A stretch of 64,000 nt of DNA from Gemmatimonadota bacterium (GTDB taxonomy: Bacteria > Gemmatimonadota > Gemmatimonadetes > Gemmatimonadales > Gemmatimonadaceae): contig JADJAD010000009.1 in assembly GCA_016704465.1 (NCBI GenBank), positions 1 to 64,000 of the forward strand, in the 5' to 3' direction. Position numbers and translations under genes: made by a program. Positions within the stretch are counted from its first letter, which is position 1. Each line of letters begins with the position of its first letter. The notes beneath the pieces are model-generated. The model ran no database searches. It worked only from the letters and a program-made list of their open reading frames with translations, and was not told the DNA's origin. Shown here one piece after another: positions 43,638 through 52,456 of this stretch.

Positions 43638-45310
43638 CAGCGTCCACCCAGGCGCAGCGTCGCCAGCCGCACGGCCAGCGTGTCCTGCACCCGCTCCACC
43701 TCGCGCACGTTCACCGTCCAGTTGTTGGCGAGCACGCTGAACAGGAGCAGCCGTCCGTCGGCCGTGGTGACGTAGCCCGAAAGCGAGCGTACCATGTCGA
43801 GCGTCCCGGTCTTGGCCCGCACGTTCCCCTGGGCGGGCGTCCCCTTCATGCGATTCGCGATCGTCCCGTCCACGCCGGCCACCGGCAGCGCCTCTCGAAA
43901 GCGCTCGAACGTCGGCGCACGGCGCATGGCATCGAGGACTCGAATGATCGTTTCCGGTGTGACGACGTTGTGTCGCGACAGCCCGCTCCCGTCGCGCACC
44001 ACGAACCCGTCGGGGCGCGCCCCCCACGCCAGCAACTGGTCGCGCACGACGCGGGCCCCGCTGTCGGCGCTCCCCACCCCGGCGCGCGCGCGTCCGAGCG
44101 TGCGCAGCAGCAGCTCGCCGATCTGGTTCTGCGAGGGTTTCTCGAAGGCCGGCAGGATCTCCGCGAGCGGGGGGGACACCATGGAGAACAGGACATAGGG
44201 CGACGTCCCGCGCCACGGCGATACGCCGCCCTCCACGGCGATCCCGCGCTCCTCGAGCGCCTCGAGCATGGCCAGCAGGTAGGCGCGGGCGGGATCGCGG
44301 TGGGTGATGGTCAGCACCGCCGAGTCGCCGGCTGCAATGTGACCGTCCACGATGACCGTGGCGGCGTCTGACGAATCCTGGCGGATCGTCAGTGTGCGGG
44401 CACGGCGGGCTTGCGTGCCGACCGGCGCCGGCTCGGTCGTGCGCGCCCAGACCTGGACGCGCGGCACGGAGCGCGCTGGCGCGGTGCGCACCGACACACG
44501 ATCGCCCGCCGTCGCGCCGCCGCGCACGATCACGCGCGCGAACCCCTCGTTGAAGTACAGTTCGTCGACCCCGGCCGAGTAGGCAAAATCCAGGTCGTCC
44601 CACGACCACCCGAATCCCAGGTTGGCGCCGGGGAAGGCATCGGCGCCGGGGACCAGCGAACCGGTCACCCGACGAACACCGCGCGCCGCCAGCGAATCGG
44701 CCATTGCGCGCAGCGGCGCCATGGCGTCACCTGCCATCTCGTCGCTGACCGTCGGGTCGCCGGTCCCGTGGATCACCAGGTTGCCGCGCAACTCGCCGTC
44801 CACCACCGGCCCCGAGGCCCCGACCGTCGTCTGGTAGCGATAGTCCTCGCCCAGCAGCTGCAACGCCACGGCGCCGGTCAGCAGCTTCTGGTTCGAGGCC
44901 GGGATGAAGAGCCTGCCCGCGTTGTGCGAGACCAGCGTGTCGCCCGCGACGGGATCGACCACGAGAATGCCGAACTGCGCGCTGCGGAACTGGGGGGCCG
45001 CGACCATCGAGTCGACCGTTCGTCGCAACTCGACCACCGCAGGGGCGAGGCGCGGTGACGGGACGCCGGCGGCCCGCGCCGCGCCGCACGCCGACGCCAC
45101 CAGCAGCACCAGACCTGCAGCGGCAGCGCGCACGACTCGGCTCAGGGGCGATGCGTGGCGGCGCGGCGCGCGCACGGACGGGACGGACGAGCCGAACGTG
45201 GCGGCGGAGCCAGACGTGGCAGCAGAGCCAGACGTGGCGGCGGAGCCAGACGTGGCGGCGACGCTTGACGAAGAAGCGAGCAGGGGCATGGGCAACGATT
45301 CAGGAAGCAT
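43637..45310 (-). CDS. dacB: D-alanyl-D-alanine carboxypeptidase/endopeptidase (PBP4 type)
   Basis: About 557 residues, S13-family penicillin-binding protein that trims peptidoglycan stem peptides and cuts cross-links in the periplasm. The active-site serine motif is in FIPASNQKLLTGAVALQLLG (S-x-x-K), the second motif in RDGSGLSRHNVVTPETI and the KTG triad in VRAKTGTLDMVRSLSGYVTT. An N-terminal hydrophobic segment (AAAAGLVLLVASACGAARAA) is a signal or lipoprotein leader. The start is uncertain (45310 or 45289). The region before the leader is lengthened by an 18-bp tandem repeat coding for SGSAAT. It sits oddly inside the molybdenum-cofactor cluster and overlaps moeA by one base. Confidence 0.88.
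   Translation of the reverse strand: MLPESLPMPLLASSSSVAATSGSAATSGSAATSGSAATFGSSVPSVRAPRRHASPLSRVVRAAAAGLVLLVASACGAARAAGVPSPRLAPAVVELRRTVDSMVAAPQFRSAQFGILVVDPVAGDTLVSHNAGRLFIPASNQKLLTGAVALQLLGEDYRYQTTVGASGPVVDGELRGNLVIHGTGDPTVSDEMAGDAMAPLRAMADSLAARGVRRVTGSLVPGADAFPGANLGFGWSWDDLDFAYSAGVDELYFNEGFARVIVRGGATAGDRVSVRTAPARSVPRVQVWARTTEPAPVGTQARRARTLTIRQDSSDAATVIVDGHIAAGDSAVLTITHRDPARAYLLAMLEALEERGIAVEGGVSPWRGTSPYVLFSMVSPPLAEILPAFEKPSQNQIGELLLRTLGRARAGVGSADSGARVVRDQLLAWGARPDGFVVRDGSGLSRHNVVTPETIIRVLDAMRRAPTFERFREALPVAGVDGTIANRMKGTPAQGNVRAKTGTLDMVRSLSGYVTTADGRLLLFSVLANNWTVNVREVERVQDTLAVRLATLRLGGR
45189..45260 (-). repeat. 18-bp in-frame tandem repeat, four copies, in dacB
   Basis: Four adjacent units of GAGCCAGACGTGGCGGCG (the first with GAAC, the second ending GCAGCA) encode repeats of SGSAAT ahead of the secretion signal. 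The eighteen-base period keeps the frame. Such a repeat in a cytosolic pre-signal region is unusual. Confidence 0.9.
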
Positions 45311-45426
45311 TGGGAGACGTTCGTCCAGCCCGACGTTGGTGTCGTCCCTTCGGGGGCGACGCCGCAGATTACCGTCGTTCACCGCTGGGCGCGAGTAAGG
45401 AATTGGGCGCGTCGGGGCCGCGCGCA

Positions 45427-46029
45427 TCAACTGCGCGGTCGCTCCATCCACGACTGCACGAACGTCGCGAGCTGGGCGAGCCACTCGGTGTCGGACAAGT
45501 CAAACTCGCGCAGCGCCGGATGGCGTCCCGGGACGCGGAGCGTGACCTCTCCCGGGGCGTCCGTCACCAGCGCCAGCACCGATTCCGCATCGATCGCCCC
45601 GTCCTCCAACAGCGATCGCGAGTGGGCGGCGCGCCGCGTCACCTCGAGCTTGGGGAGCGCCGAGCCCTTGAAGCCTTCGCACAGCACCAGGTCGGCGTCG
45701 GCCATGTAACGCTCAGCGACCTGCTGCGGCGTCAGCTCCTCGCTCCAGCGCATCACGAGGGCGAAGCGATCGGGGGCGACCATCGCGACGCGCTCGGCCT
45801 CTCCCTCGTGGAAGTGACGGTAGGTGTCGGTGTTGGCCGGGTCGAGGTTGAACGTGTGCGACCCATGCTTGATGGTCATGACCCGAACGCCGCGACGCCG
45901 CAGCTCGGCAGTGAGTCGCACGACGAGGGTCGTCTTGCCGACGTGCTTCTTTCCAACGATCGACAGCAGTCGTGGTCCTGCGCGGTGTCCGCCAGCCGTC
46001 GTTGGCGTGTCCGCCGGAATGTCCCTCAC
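45427..46029 (-). CDS. mobB: Molybdopterin-guanine dinucleotide biosynthesis adapter protein
   Basis: 200-residue GTP-binding protein that assists MobA in attaching GMP to molybdopterin. The P-loop is LSIVGKKHVGKTTLVVRL, followed by the family segment MTIKHGSHTFNLD (histidine-bearing loop) with NTDTYRHFHEGEAERVAMVA, then ADLVLCEGFKGSALPKLEV, all typical of MobB. The C-terminal tail (FDLSDTEWLAQLATFVQSW) is usual. Its ATG overlaps the mobA stop by 4 bases (46026-46029), so mobA and mobB are co-translated. Confidence 0.93.
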   Translation of the reverse strand: MRDIPADTPTTAGGHRAGPRLLSIVGKKHVGKTTLVVRLTAELRRRGVRVMTIKHGSHTFNLDPANTDTYRHFHEGEAERVAMVAPDRFALVMRWSEELTPQQVAERYMADADLVLCEGFKGSALPKLEVTRRAAHSRSLLEDGAIDAESVLALVTDAPGEVTLRVPGRHPALREFDLSDTEWLAQLATFVQSWMERPRS

Positions 46030-46625
46030 GCGCCGTTACCCTCCGCCTGCGCCAGTTCGGCGGCGGTGTTCACGTTGAGGAAGATGTGCCCCGGGTCGCC
46101 GAAGCTCGCGACGTCGTCGGCCGGGAGTCGGGCCAGGTTGATCGCGTCGAAGAAGGCGATCACGCGCCGGTCGCCGCGATCGAGCGCCGCGGTGATCGGC
46201 GGCAGGCACGCCGGGGCGTACCACGCGCACATGGGCTCCAGCCCCCGGCGCGAGCCGCTCTCGGGGAGCGCTGCATCGGCGGCCTGGTCCTCACCAAGCG
46301 CGCGTAGTCGACGGAGCAGGGCGGCGGGGACGAACGGCATGTCCCACGCCACAACCAGCACCGCGCCTGGGGCGTGCGAGAGCGCGGCGTGCAACCCGCC
46401 CAGGCTCCCCTCACCGGCGCGCACGTCGGGCGCCACCCGCACGCCGGGGAGCCACGCGTCGGCGGCAGGGTCGTTGGCGACCAGGAGCAGGTCGTCGGTG
46501 CTCTCGCGCAGCGCCTCGGCCACCCGGTCGATGATGCGCACGCCGGCCACGTGCTCGAGCCCCTTTGGACGGCCACCGAAGCGGGTGGCGCCGCCGCCGG
46601 CCAGGATCACTCCCGTGCAGTGCAT
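46026..46625 (-). CDS. mobA: Molybdenum cofactor guanylyltransferase
   Basis: 199-residue nucleotidyltransferase that joins GTP-derived GMP to molybdopterin. The N-terminus TGVILAGGGATRFGGRPKGL is the sugar-nucleotidyltransferase-like signature, with the Lys that contacts GTP. VRVAPDVRAGEGSLGGLHAA and VLVVAWDMPFVPAALL (metal-binding Asp) follow, then EPMCAWYAPACLPPI. The late FLNVNTAAELAQAE is also typical of MobA. It lies six bases after the fdhD stop in transcription order and overlaps mobB. Together with moeA, this supports a MGD-type molybdoenzyme. Confidence 0.93.
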   Translation of the reverse strand: MHCTGVILAGGGATRFGGRPKGLEHVAGVRIIDRVAEALRESTDDLLLVANDPAADAWLPGVRVAPDVRAGEGSLGGLHAALSHAPGAVLVVAWDMPFVPAALLRRLRALGEDQAADAALPESGSRRGLEPMCAWYAPACLPPITAALDRGDRRVIAFFDAINLARLPADDVASFGDPGHIFLNVNTAAELAQAEGNGA

Positions 46626-46631
46626 GCGACC

Positions 46632-47375
46632 CTAACGAGCCGCAGGCGTCTTGTGCAGCTGCGGCGCGCCGCTGACCGCACGGCCGATGAGCAGCATCTC
46701 CGCCGCCCGGGCGATGTCGACGGCGATGGTCGAGGGGATGGAGGGGGTGGCGACCGCCGCGACGCCGGCCCGCGCGGCCTTGAACGCCAGTTCCCCCGAA
46801 ATGCGCCCCGTGACGAGCAGGATGAGGTCGGCCGGGTTGTGGCCCGCCTGCAGCGCGGCCCCGAAGACCTTGTCGACGGCGTTGTGCCGCCCGACGTCCT
46901 CGGCGTGATGATAGAGCGTGTGCCCGTCGGTGAGCGCTGCGGCGTGGATCCCCCCGGTCTCCTTGTAACGCGTCCCGCGCGCGAACAACTCCTTGAAGAC
47001 GGCCCGGAGTGCCGGCGTGTCCACCGGTGGCACCGTCCCGGTGCGGCGCGGGACATCGGCTAGCGTGCCGAGAAAGGCCGTCACCGAACCGCACCCGGAT
47101 GCGAGAATGCGCCGCCGCGACATGCCGTCCACGGCAGCGACGCGCAGCGGGTCGAGGTCGACCCAGAATCCCAACTCCTTCGTGCAGGGGCGCATGCGCA
47201 GGATGTCACGCGGCGACTCGATGTACCCCTCACCGAACAGCCAGCCGATGACGAGCGCGTCGAGGTCGTCTGGCGTGCACATCCACGTCACCACGGGGGC
47301 GCCGTTGAGCTCCAGCCAGACGGGGCTCTCCTCGACCGAGTCCAGCGCGGCCGGTGTGATGTCAGGATCGGACAT
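46632..47375 (-). CDS. fdhD: Formate dehydrogenase accessory sulfurtransferase
   Basis: 247-residue FdhD, which transfers sulfur from IscS-type desulfurases to the molybdenum cofactor of formate dehydrogenase. Markers are VIGWLFGEGYIESPRDIL, GIHAAALTDGHTLYHHAEDV, GRHNAVDKVFGAALQAG and LVTGRISGELAFKAARAGVA, then TPSIPSTIAVDIA. The Cys loop reads ASGCGSVTAF: the first Cys of the usual C-x-x-C is present and the second is replaced by Val. The ATG at 47375 with GAGGTGG seven bases upstream is preferred over 47465, which would overlap the next gene. A formate dehydrogenase itself is not in the window. Confidence 0.92.
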   Translation of the reverse strand: MSDPDITPAALDSVEESPVWLELNGAPVVTWMCTPDDLDALVIGWLFGEGYIESPRDILRMRPCTKELGFWVDLDPLRVAAVDGMSRRRILASGCGSVTAFLGTLADVPRRTGTVPPVDTPALRAVFKELFARGTRYKETGGIHAAALTDGHTLYHHAEDVGRHNAVDKVFGAALQAGHNPADLILLVTGRISGELAFKAARAGVAAVATPSIPSTIAVDIARAAEMLLIGRAVSGAPQLHKTPAAR

Positions 47376-47410
47376 GATGGCCACCTCGGGCTCGACGTTC
47401 CCCTCGTTCA

Positions 47411-48112
47411 CTACCGACCGAAGCTGTACGTCAGTCCCGCCGTCAGGCCGACATTGCGTGTCCACAGGTTGCGCTTCGCTCCCGGCTCGAGGACCGTGGG
47501 GTCGGCGGTCGACTTGGTGAAGTAGGTGTCAGGATACCGAATGCGATAAATGAAGTTGGTCGCATCGATGCGACCCTGCCACCGTCCGCGCGGCGCGAAC
47601 TTGATCGACGGGCGAAACGTCAGCAGGAACGGGTAGCCGAACTTGTACTGCCCGACATCTGCCTTGTCGAACCCGGACGCGATCCCGACCCCGCCACCTA
47701 ACGATGGCACCAGTCCATGCCATGACTTGTAGCCGGTCAGGTTGAGGGCGAAGCCGACGTCCGTCAGCAGCATGTTCACCCCCTGGGTGCCGAGCACGCG
47801 CTCCACGAGCAGCTTGTTCGGGTCGATCACGCGCCGGTCGGTCAGAACCAGCGCCGAGTTGACCGTGAGGTAGGCCGGCCCCGCCATGCGGAACTCGTAG
47901 TGCGCCCCCACCATCGGGCCGCTGCGCGGCGCCACGCCCGCCGCCTCCCGCCGCGCGTTGAACTGCCCGCCGAAGAAGGTGAGCTCCTGCCGATGCTCAA
48001 GGTCGCGGTAGGGGGAAGAGCGCGGCGTGTGCCCGACTTGCGCACCGGCTGCGGCCGGGGCAAGCACGAACAGGGTCGTCAGGGTCAGCGATCGGATCGT
48101 CATCACGTCCAT
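47411..48112 (-). CDS. Predicted outer-membrane beta-barrel protein
   Basis: 233-residue secreted protein. The signal peptide (SLTLTTLFVLAPAAAGAQ) is followed by alternating amphipathic strands, for example QELTFFGGQFNARREAAGV, VGAHYEFRMAGPAYLTVNSA, FALNLTGYKSWHGLVPSLGG and VGLTAGLTYSFGR at the C-terminus, the usual barrel ending with aromatic and positive residues. I do not recognise a specific family. Function is unknown. It lies between fdhD and gpmI on the same strand, separated from gpmI by only a few bases, so the two may share a transcript. Confidence 0.75.
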   Translation of the reverse strand: MDVMTIRSLTLTTLFVLAPAAAGAQVGHTPRSSPYRDLEHRQELTFFGGQFNARREAAGVAPRSGPMVGAHYEFRMAGPAYLTVNSALVLTDRRVIDPNKLLVERVLGTQGVNMLLTDVGFALNLTGYKSWHGLVPSLGGGVGIASGFDKADVGQYKFGYPFLLTFRPSIKFAPRGRWQGRIDATNFIYRIRYPDTYFTKSTADPTVLEPGAKRNLWTRNVGLTAGLTYSFGR

Positions 48113-48116
48113 GCGG

Positions 48117-49658
48117 TCAGTTCAGGAGGCGCAGCGAGCGCCCCGTCATCTCGTTCGGTTGTTCGATGTCGAGCATCGAAAGAATTGTCGGTCCCACATC
48201 GCACAGCGCCCCGCCGGCGCGCATCGGCCGGTCGCCATCGGGATCCAGCACCACCAGGGGGACCGGGTTGGTCGTGTGCGCCGTATGCGGCCCCCCGGTC
48301 TCCAGGTCGATCATCACCTCGCAGTTACCGTGATCCGCCGTCACCAGCAGGCGCGCCCCTGCCTGTTCTGCCGCGCGGACCACCCGTGCGAGGCACTCGT
48401 CCACCGTCTCGAGCGCCCGGAGCACCGCAGGAATGGATCCCGTGTGTCCCACCATGTCGGCGTTCGCGTAGTTACACAGCGTGAAGTCATACGGTCCGCT
48501 GTCGATGGCCTCGACGAGGACATCGGTCACCCCGCGGGCCGACATCTCCGGCTGCAGGTCGTACGTGGCGACCTTGGGGCTGGCCACGAGGTTGCGCACC
48601 TCGCCGGCGAACGGGGTCTCCAATCCCCCGTTGAAGAAATACGTCACGTGCGGGTACTTCTCCGTTTCCGCCGTGCGGAACATCGTCATTCCCGCTTCCG
48701 AGACCACCTCGGCCACGATGCGGGCCATCGAGAACGGCGGAAAGGCGACCGGGAAGGAGAACGACTCCTCGTACGAGGTCATCGTCGCCAGGTGCAACGA
48801 TTGCGGACGCGCCTTGACGTCGAAGCCGCTGAAGTCGGGCTGCGTCAGCGCCCGCACCATCTGGCGCACGCGGTCCGATCGATAGTTGAACGCGATCACG
48901 GCGTCCCCGTCACGCATCGGGGCGACCGGGATCCCGTCCTTGGTCACCACCATGGGCGTGATGAACTCGTCGGTTTCGCCTCGTGCGTACGCCGCCTGAA
49001 TCGCCGCCAGCGGATCGTCGGTCGACGGGCCGACACCAGTCACGCTGTCGTACCACTTGTTGATCCGCTCCCAGCGTCGATCGCGATCCATCCCGAAATA
49101 GCGGCCGCCGACGGAGGCAACGCGGGCACGCCCCTGCGACGCCTGCAGCAGCGCTTCCATGAAGCCATACCCGCTGGTCGGCAGCGTGTCGCGGCCGTCC
49201 AGCAGCGCGTGGATCGCCACCTTCTCGACCCCCTGCATCTCTGCGAGGTCGATCAGCGCAACCAGGTGCGCCTGCTGCGCATGCACCCCCCCGTTCCCCA
49301 GCAGGCCGAGCAGGTGCAGCGTCCCACCGCCACGCTTGACGTGGGTACAGGCGTCGACGAAGGCCGCCTTGGAGAAGTAGCTCCGGTCGATGATCGACTC
49401 GTCGATGCGCACGAGGTCCTGCTGCACGACCCGCCCGGCCCCAAGGTTCATGTGCCCGACCTCGGAGTTGCCCATCTGCCCTGCGGGGAGGCCGACGGCC
49501 AGCCCGGATGCCTCGAGCAGCGTCCGGGGAGCCCGCGACCAGAGCGCGTTCCACGTCGGCATGTTCGCCATCGCGACGGCATTGCCTTCGCGCGCCTCCC
49601 GGTGGCCAAAGCCATCGACGACCACGAGGACAACGGGACGGATTTTCGGACGGGGCAT
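48117..49658 (-). CDS. gpmI: 2,3-bisphosphoglycerate-independent phosphoglycerate mutase
   Basis: 513-residue two-manganese enzyme interconverting 3- and 2-phosphoglycerate in glycolysis/gluconeogenesis. The N-terminal metal Asp is in VVLVVVDGFGHREAREGNAV; the phospho-acceptor Ser is in PAGQMGNSEVGHMNLGAGR; HALLDGRDTLPTSGYGF, VTYFFNGGLETPFAGEVR and the metal-binding CNYANADMVGHTGSIPAVL, then LLVTADHGNCEVMID, complete the active site. The length is typical. The next minus-strand gene begins five bases beyond its stop. Confidence 0.96.
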   Translation of the reverse strand: MPRPKIRPVVLVVVDGFGHREAREGNAVAMANMPTWNALWSRAPRTLLEASGLAVGLPAGQMGNSEVGHMNLGAGRVVQQDLVRIDESIIDRSYFSKAAFVDACTHVKRGGGTLHLLGLLGNGGVHAQQAHLVALIDLAEMQGVEKVAIHALLDGRDTLPTSGYGFMEALLQASQGRARVASVGGRYFGMDRDRRWERINKWYDSVTGVGPSTDDPLAAIQAAYARGETDEFITPMVVTKDGIPVAPMRDGDAVIAFNYRSDRVRQMVRALTQPDFSGFDVKARPQSLHLATMTSYEESFSFPVAFPPFSMARIVAEVVSEAGMTMFRTAETEKYPHVTYFFNGGLETPFAGEVRNLVASPKVATYDLQPEMSARGVTDVLVEAIDSGPYDFTLCNYANADMVGHTGSIPAVLRALETVDECLARVVRAAEQAGARLLVTADHGNCEVMIDLETGGPHTAHTTNPVPLVVLDPDGDRPMRAGGALCDVGPTILSMLDIEQPNEMTGRSLRLLN

Positions 49659-49708
49659 CTAGCCGTGAAAGCCGATGTGGTAGATTTCGGGCGCGATTAA
49701 CGGACGGA

Positions 49709-50437
49709 ATGTATCACTACGCCCACGGTCGAATGAGTGGAGCTGCCTCGCCCGGGGGGCTGGATGCGCTCCGGCGTCGATATCCGCGCACCGTCGCGAT
49801 CCTCGCGGCGCTGGTCGCGCTGTTTCTCGTCGCCGACACCATCCTCGCGATGCGCTACCTGCGCTATCGCAACGAGACGGCGCGGCTACGCGCGGGAATG
49901 AGTGACGCCGAGCGGATGCGCGCCGACATGGTCGAAGCCTCAGAACAGGACCGGCTCGGGGTCGCGCTCGAGTTGCTGCGTCGCCAGGCGGCGGGTGACC
50001 AACAGTTGCACCTCGCCATTGCGGTGGACAGCGGTGTGATGCGGCTCGAGCGTGACGGTGCCCGCCTGCGCGAGATGGCGATCGCGATCGCGGGAGAGCA
50101 GGTCGTGGGGACCGCGCCCGATACGGTGCGCATCGCCCCCCCGCGCGGCGCTCGCTCCATCGAACGCACGCTCGGTCCCCGAGACCGCTGGGACGTGCCG
50201 GCGTGGGTGTACAGCGATCGCGGACTTCCCGTCCCGGCGGATCGCGCCGTGGCTGGGGTGCTGGGGCGAGACGCACTCGTGCTCAGCGGCGGCATGGTGA
50301 TCTACGCGATCCCGGATTCCGGCATGCTGGCCGACAGTTCGTACCTGCTCCCCGGTGCGGTGCGTCTCTCTCGTGCCGACTTGCGCGCCATCGCCCCCAA
50401 CATCGCCCCAGGCGTCACGGTGTATTTCTACGAATGA
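49709..50437 (+). CDS. Membrane-anchored periplasmic protein paired with an L,D-transpeptidase
   Basis: 242-residue protein I cannot name. One membrane segment (TVAILAALVALFLVADTILA, residues about 28-48) is followed by a charged helical stretch, probably coiled coil (YLRYRNETARLRAGMSDAER to about residue 90), then a domain with QLHLAIAVDSGVMRLERDGA, VPAWVYSDRGLPVPADRAVA and YAIPDSGMLADSSYLLPGAV. It may be a partner or scaffold of the L,D-transpeptidase, whose ATG overlaps its stop (ATGA at 50434). The start at 49709 is uncertain (49733 also possible). It is divergent from gpmI. Confidence 0.72.
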   Translation: MYHYAHGRMSGAASPGGLDALRRRYPRTVAILAALVALFLVADTILAMRYLRYRNETARLRAGMSDAERMRADMVEASEQDRLGVALELLRRQAAGDQQLHLAIAVDSGVMRLERDGARLREMAIAIAGEQVVGTAPDTVRIAPPRGARSIERTLGPRDRWDVPAWVYSDRGLPVPADRAVAGVLGRDALVLSGGMVIYAIPDSGMLADSSYLLPGAVRLSRADLRAIAPNIAPGVTVYFYE

Positions 50438-51291
50438 GTGCCATCCGCCACTTCCTCCAGCACGGAGGGGCTCCGGCCCGCGTGCTCATCGCCCTCGCGC
50501 TCCTGGGGTCCGCGAGCACGGTCGCGCTCGGGGCGGCCACGCTCTCGGCGCGCTACCGCCGCGACGTCGCGCGCATGGTGTTCAACGACAACCTCCAGCT
50601 GCTCGAGAACGCGAAGCGAACCGTGGGCCGCGTGTCGGACTCGCTGCAGACGGTCGTGAACGCGCCAATCGATGCGTCGATCGGCTCGTCGTACGTGGTC
50701 GTGAGCATCGCCGACCGTCGCCTGTGGTATCGCGACGCGGATTCGCTCGTGTTCACCACGCGTGTAGCCACCGGGACGGGACGGACCCTCGCCAAGGGGG
50801 GCGGGAACCAGTGGAAGTTCGAGACGCCGCGCGGACGGCTGGTCGTGTTGAGCAAGGAGGCCGATCCCGCGTGGGTCCCCCCAGACTGGCACTACGTCGA
50901 GGTCGCGCAGAAGAAGAAGCTCGGCCTGCTCGCGCTGAAGCGCACGGACGAGATCCCGCTTCCTGACGGTACCGTCATGGCTGTTTCGGGGACCAACATC
51001 GTGAAGCGATTCGGCGATGGGTCCGAGGAGGTGCTCGAGGCGGCCGAAGGAAAGGACCTGATCGTCGACGGCAAGGTCGTCATACCCCCGTTCGGAACCA
51101 ACCAGCGTCGATTCCCCGGGGTGGTCGGCACTCATCGCCTCAACCTCGGCGACGGCTACGCGCTACACGGAACAGACGTACCGTCCTCGATCGGAAGTGC
51201 CGCGAGCCACGGATGCGTCAGGTTGCGGAACGAAGACATCGAAACGCTGTACAGAATCGTGCCAGTTGGAACGCCGGTATACATATACTGA
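50434..51291 (+). CDS. L,D-transpeptidase (YkuD domain)
   Basis: 285-residue secreted enzyme that forms 3-3 cross-links in peptidoglycan or attaches proteins to it. A leader/anchor (VLIALALLGSASTVALGAAT) is followed by a helical region and the YkuD core with SSYVVVSIADRRLWYRDADS, a long insertion, and the active-site segment YALHGTDVPSSIGSAASHG-C-VRLRNED, with Cys261 as nucleophile and the His before it. The start overlaps the upstream gene by 4 bases. It is followed by two D,D-peptidase-like genes, consistent with a wall-remodelling cluster. Confidence 0.92.
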   Translation: MSAIRHFLQHGGAPARVLIALALLGSASTVALGAATLSARYRRDVARMVFNDNLQLLENAKRTVGRVSDSLQTVVNAPIDASIGSSYVVVSIADRRLWYRDADSLVFTTRVATGTGRTLAKGGGNQWKFETPRGRLVVLSKEADPAWVPPDWHYVEVAQKKKLGLLALKRTDEIPLPDGTVMAVSGTNIVKRFGDGSEEVLEAAEGKDLIVDGKVVIPPFGTNQRRFPGVVGTHRLNLGDGYALHGTDVPSSIGSAASHGCVRLRNEDIETLYRIVPVGTPVYIY

Positions 51292-51529
51292 CCTGTCGGC
51301 TAGCTGCCGCCGACGTTTCAGGGATTCCGCGGCTCGCCTGATACCGGTGTCCGCGGGACATTCACGGGGCCGAGGGGCCCCGTTCTGGCTTTTGCCGCTG
51401 CCGAACGGGCCGATCCTACCGTTCGAGCGACCCCTGCCGACTCTTCCGGTCACGTCGGCACGAGCGCCTGCACTCGCTCGGCACGATACGCGCACCGACT
51501 CACCTGCGACAACGGACTTCGAAATCACC

Positions 51530-52456
51530 GTGAAGCGATCTCACCGCGGCCTACGCGCCGGCATCTTCTCCCTCGCGTTCGCCGCGCTGACCGTCCCTGT
51601 CCGCGCCGGGCACTCGACGCCCCTTCCCGACGCGGCCGCCTCTTCGCGGATGCGGTCCATCCCGACTGACTCCTTTGCCGGAAAGAGCGGGAAACTGCGG
51701 GCGCGCATCGTGTCGTCGAGGCGCTCGGCCGGCATACGGATCCTACGGGATCTGTTCGGTGATTCTGCCGCGTCGCGACCCGGGATCTACCAAGCCCCGG
51801 ACTCGGCGACTGGCCGACCCTTCTCGCTCATCTCCGTGCTCCCCTTCGACGCGCGCGAGCGCGGCCGGCTGGGGACGTACCGCGTCGGATTCTGGCCCGG
51901 GGAGCGTCGGGCGTCGTGGCTGGAGACCAAGGCGCCGGAAGGGTTCATCGAGGTCACGACCGGCAATCAGGACACGCCGCTCTCCGATCACTTCCGGCTG
52001 CGGGATTTCCTGACGCATGACCAGCAGTCGGTGTGGCCCAAGTACCTGGTGCTGCGAGACGCGCTGATCGACAAGCTCGAACTGGTCATCCTCGACCTGG
52101 AGCATCGTGGACACGCGGTCTCCCATATGCAGGTCATGTCCGGATTCCGTACACCGCAGTACAATTCACGGGGCGTCGGGAGCAAGGGTGGCCGAGCCAC
52201 CGATTCGCGTCACCAGTACGGCGACGCAGCCGACGTCTTTGTCGACAATGACCGGGATGGCCGAATGGACGACCTGAATCGCGATGGCCGAGTAGATACG
52301 CGCGACGCGATGGTCGTCATCCAGTCCGTCGAGCGCGTCGAGTCGATGCATCCCGATCTCGTCGGTGGGGCAGGACTGTACCGTGCCACGACGGCGCACG
52401 GCCCCTTTGTGCATGTCGATGTGCGCGGATCGCGCGCGCGATGGGGGCTGAAGTAG
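51530..52456 (+). CDS. Secreted M15-type peptidase with inserted calcium-binding-like loops (copy 1)
   Basis: 308-residue predicted D-alanyl-D-alanine carboxypeptidase-like (M15A/DUF882-type) zinc peptidase. The GTG at 51530 gives a leader with basic n-region and AGIFSLAFAALTVPVRA. The core has LRDFLTHDQQSVWPKY, MQVMSGFRTPQYN and DSRHQYGDAADVFVD carrying zinc ligands (H-x-x-x-x-x-D), and a late His in FVHVDVRGS. Directly after comes an EF-hand/dockerin-like stretch DNDRDGRMDDLNRDGRVDTR with two D-x-D-x-D-G-like loops. It is followed at once by a paralogue. The 238-base gap before it shows no gene. Confidence 0.8.
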   Translation: MKRSHRGLRAGIFSLAFAALTVPVRAGHSTPLPDAAASSRMRSIPTDSFAGKSGKLRARIVSSRRSAGIRILRDLFGDSAASRPGIYQAPDSATGRPFSLISVLPFDARERGRLGTYRVGFWPGERRASWLETKAPEGFIEVTTGNQDTPLSDHFRLRDFLTHDQQSVWPKYLVLRDALIDKLELVILDLEHRGHAVSHMQVMSGFRTPQYNSRGVGSKGGRATDSRHQYGDAADVFVDNDRDGRMDDLNRDGRVDTRDAMVVIQSVERVESMHPDLVGGAGLYRATTAHGPFVHVDVRGSRARWGLK

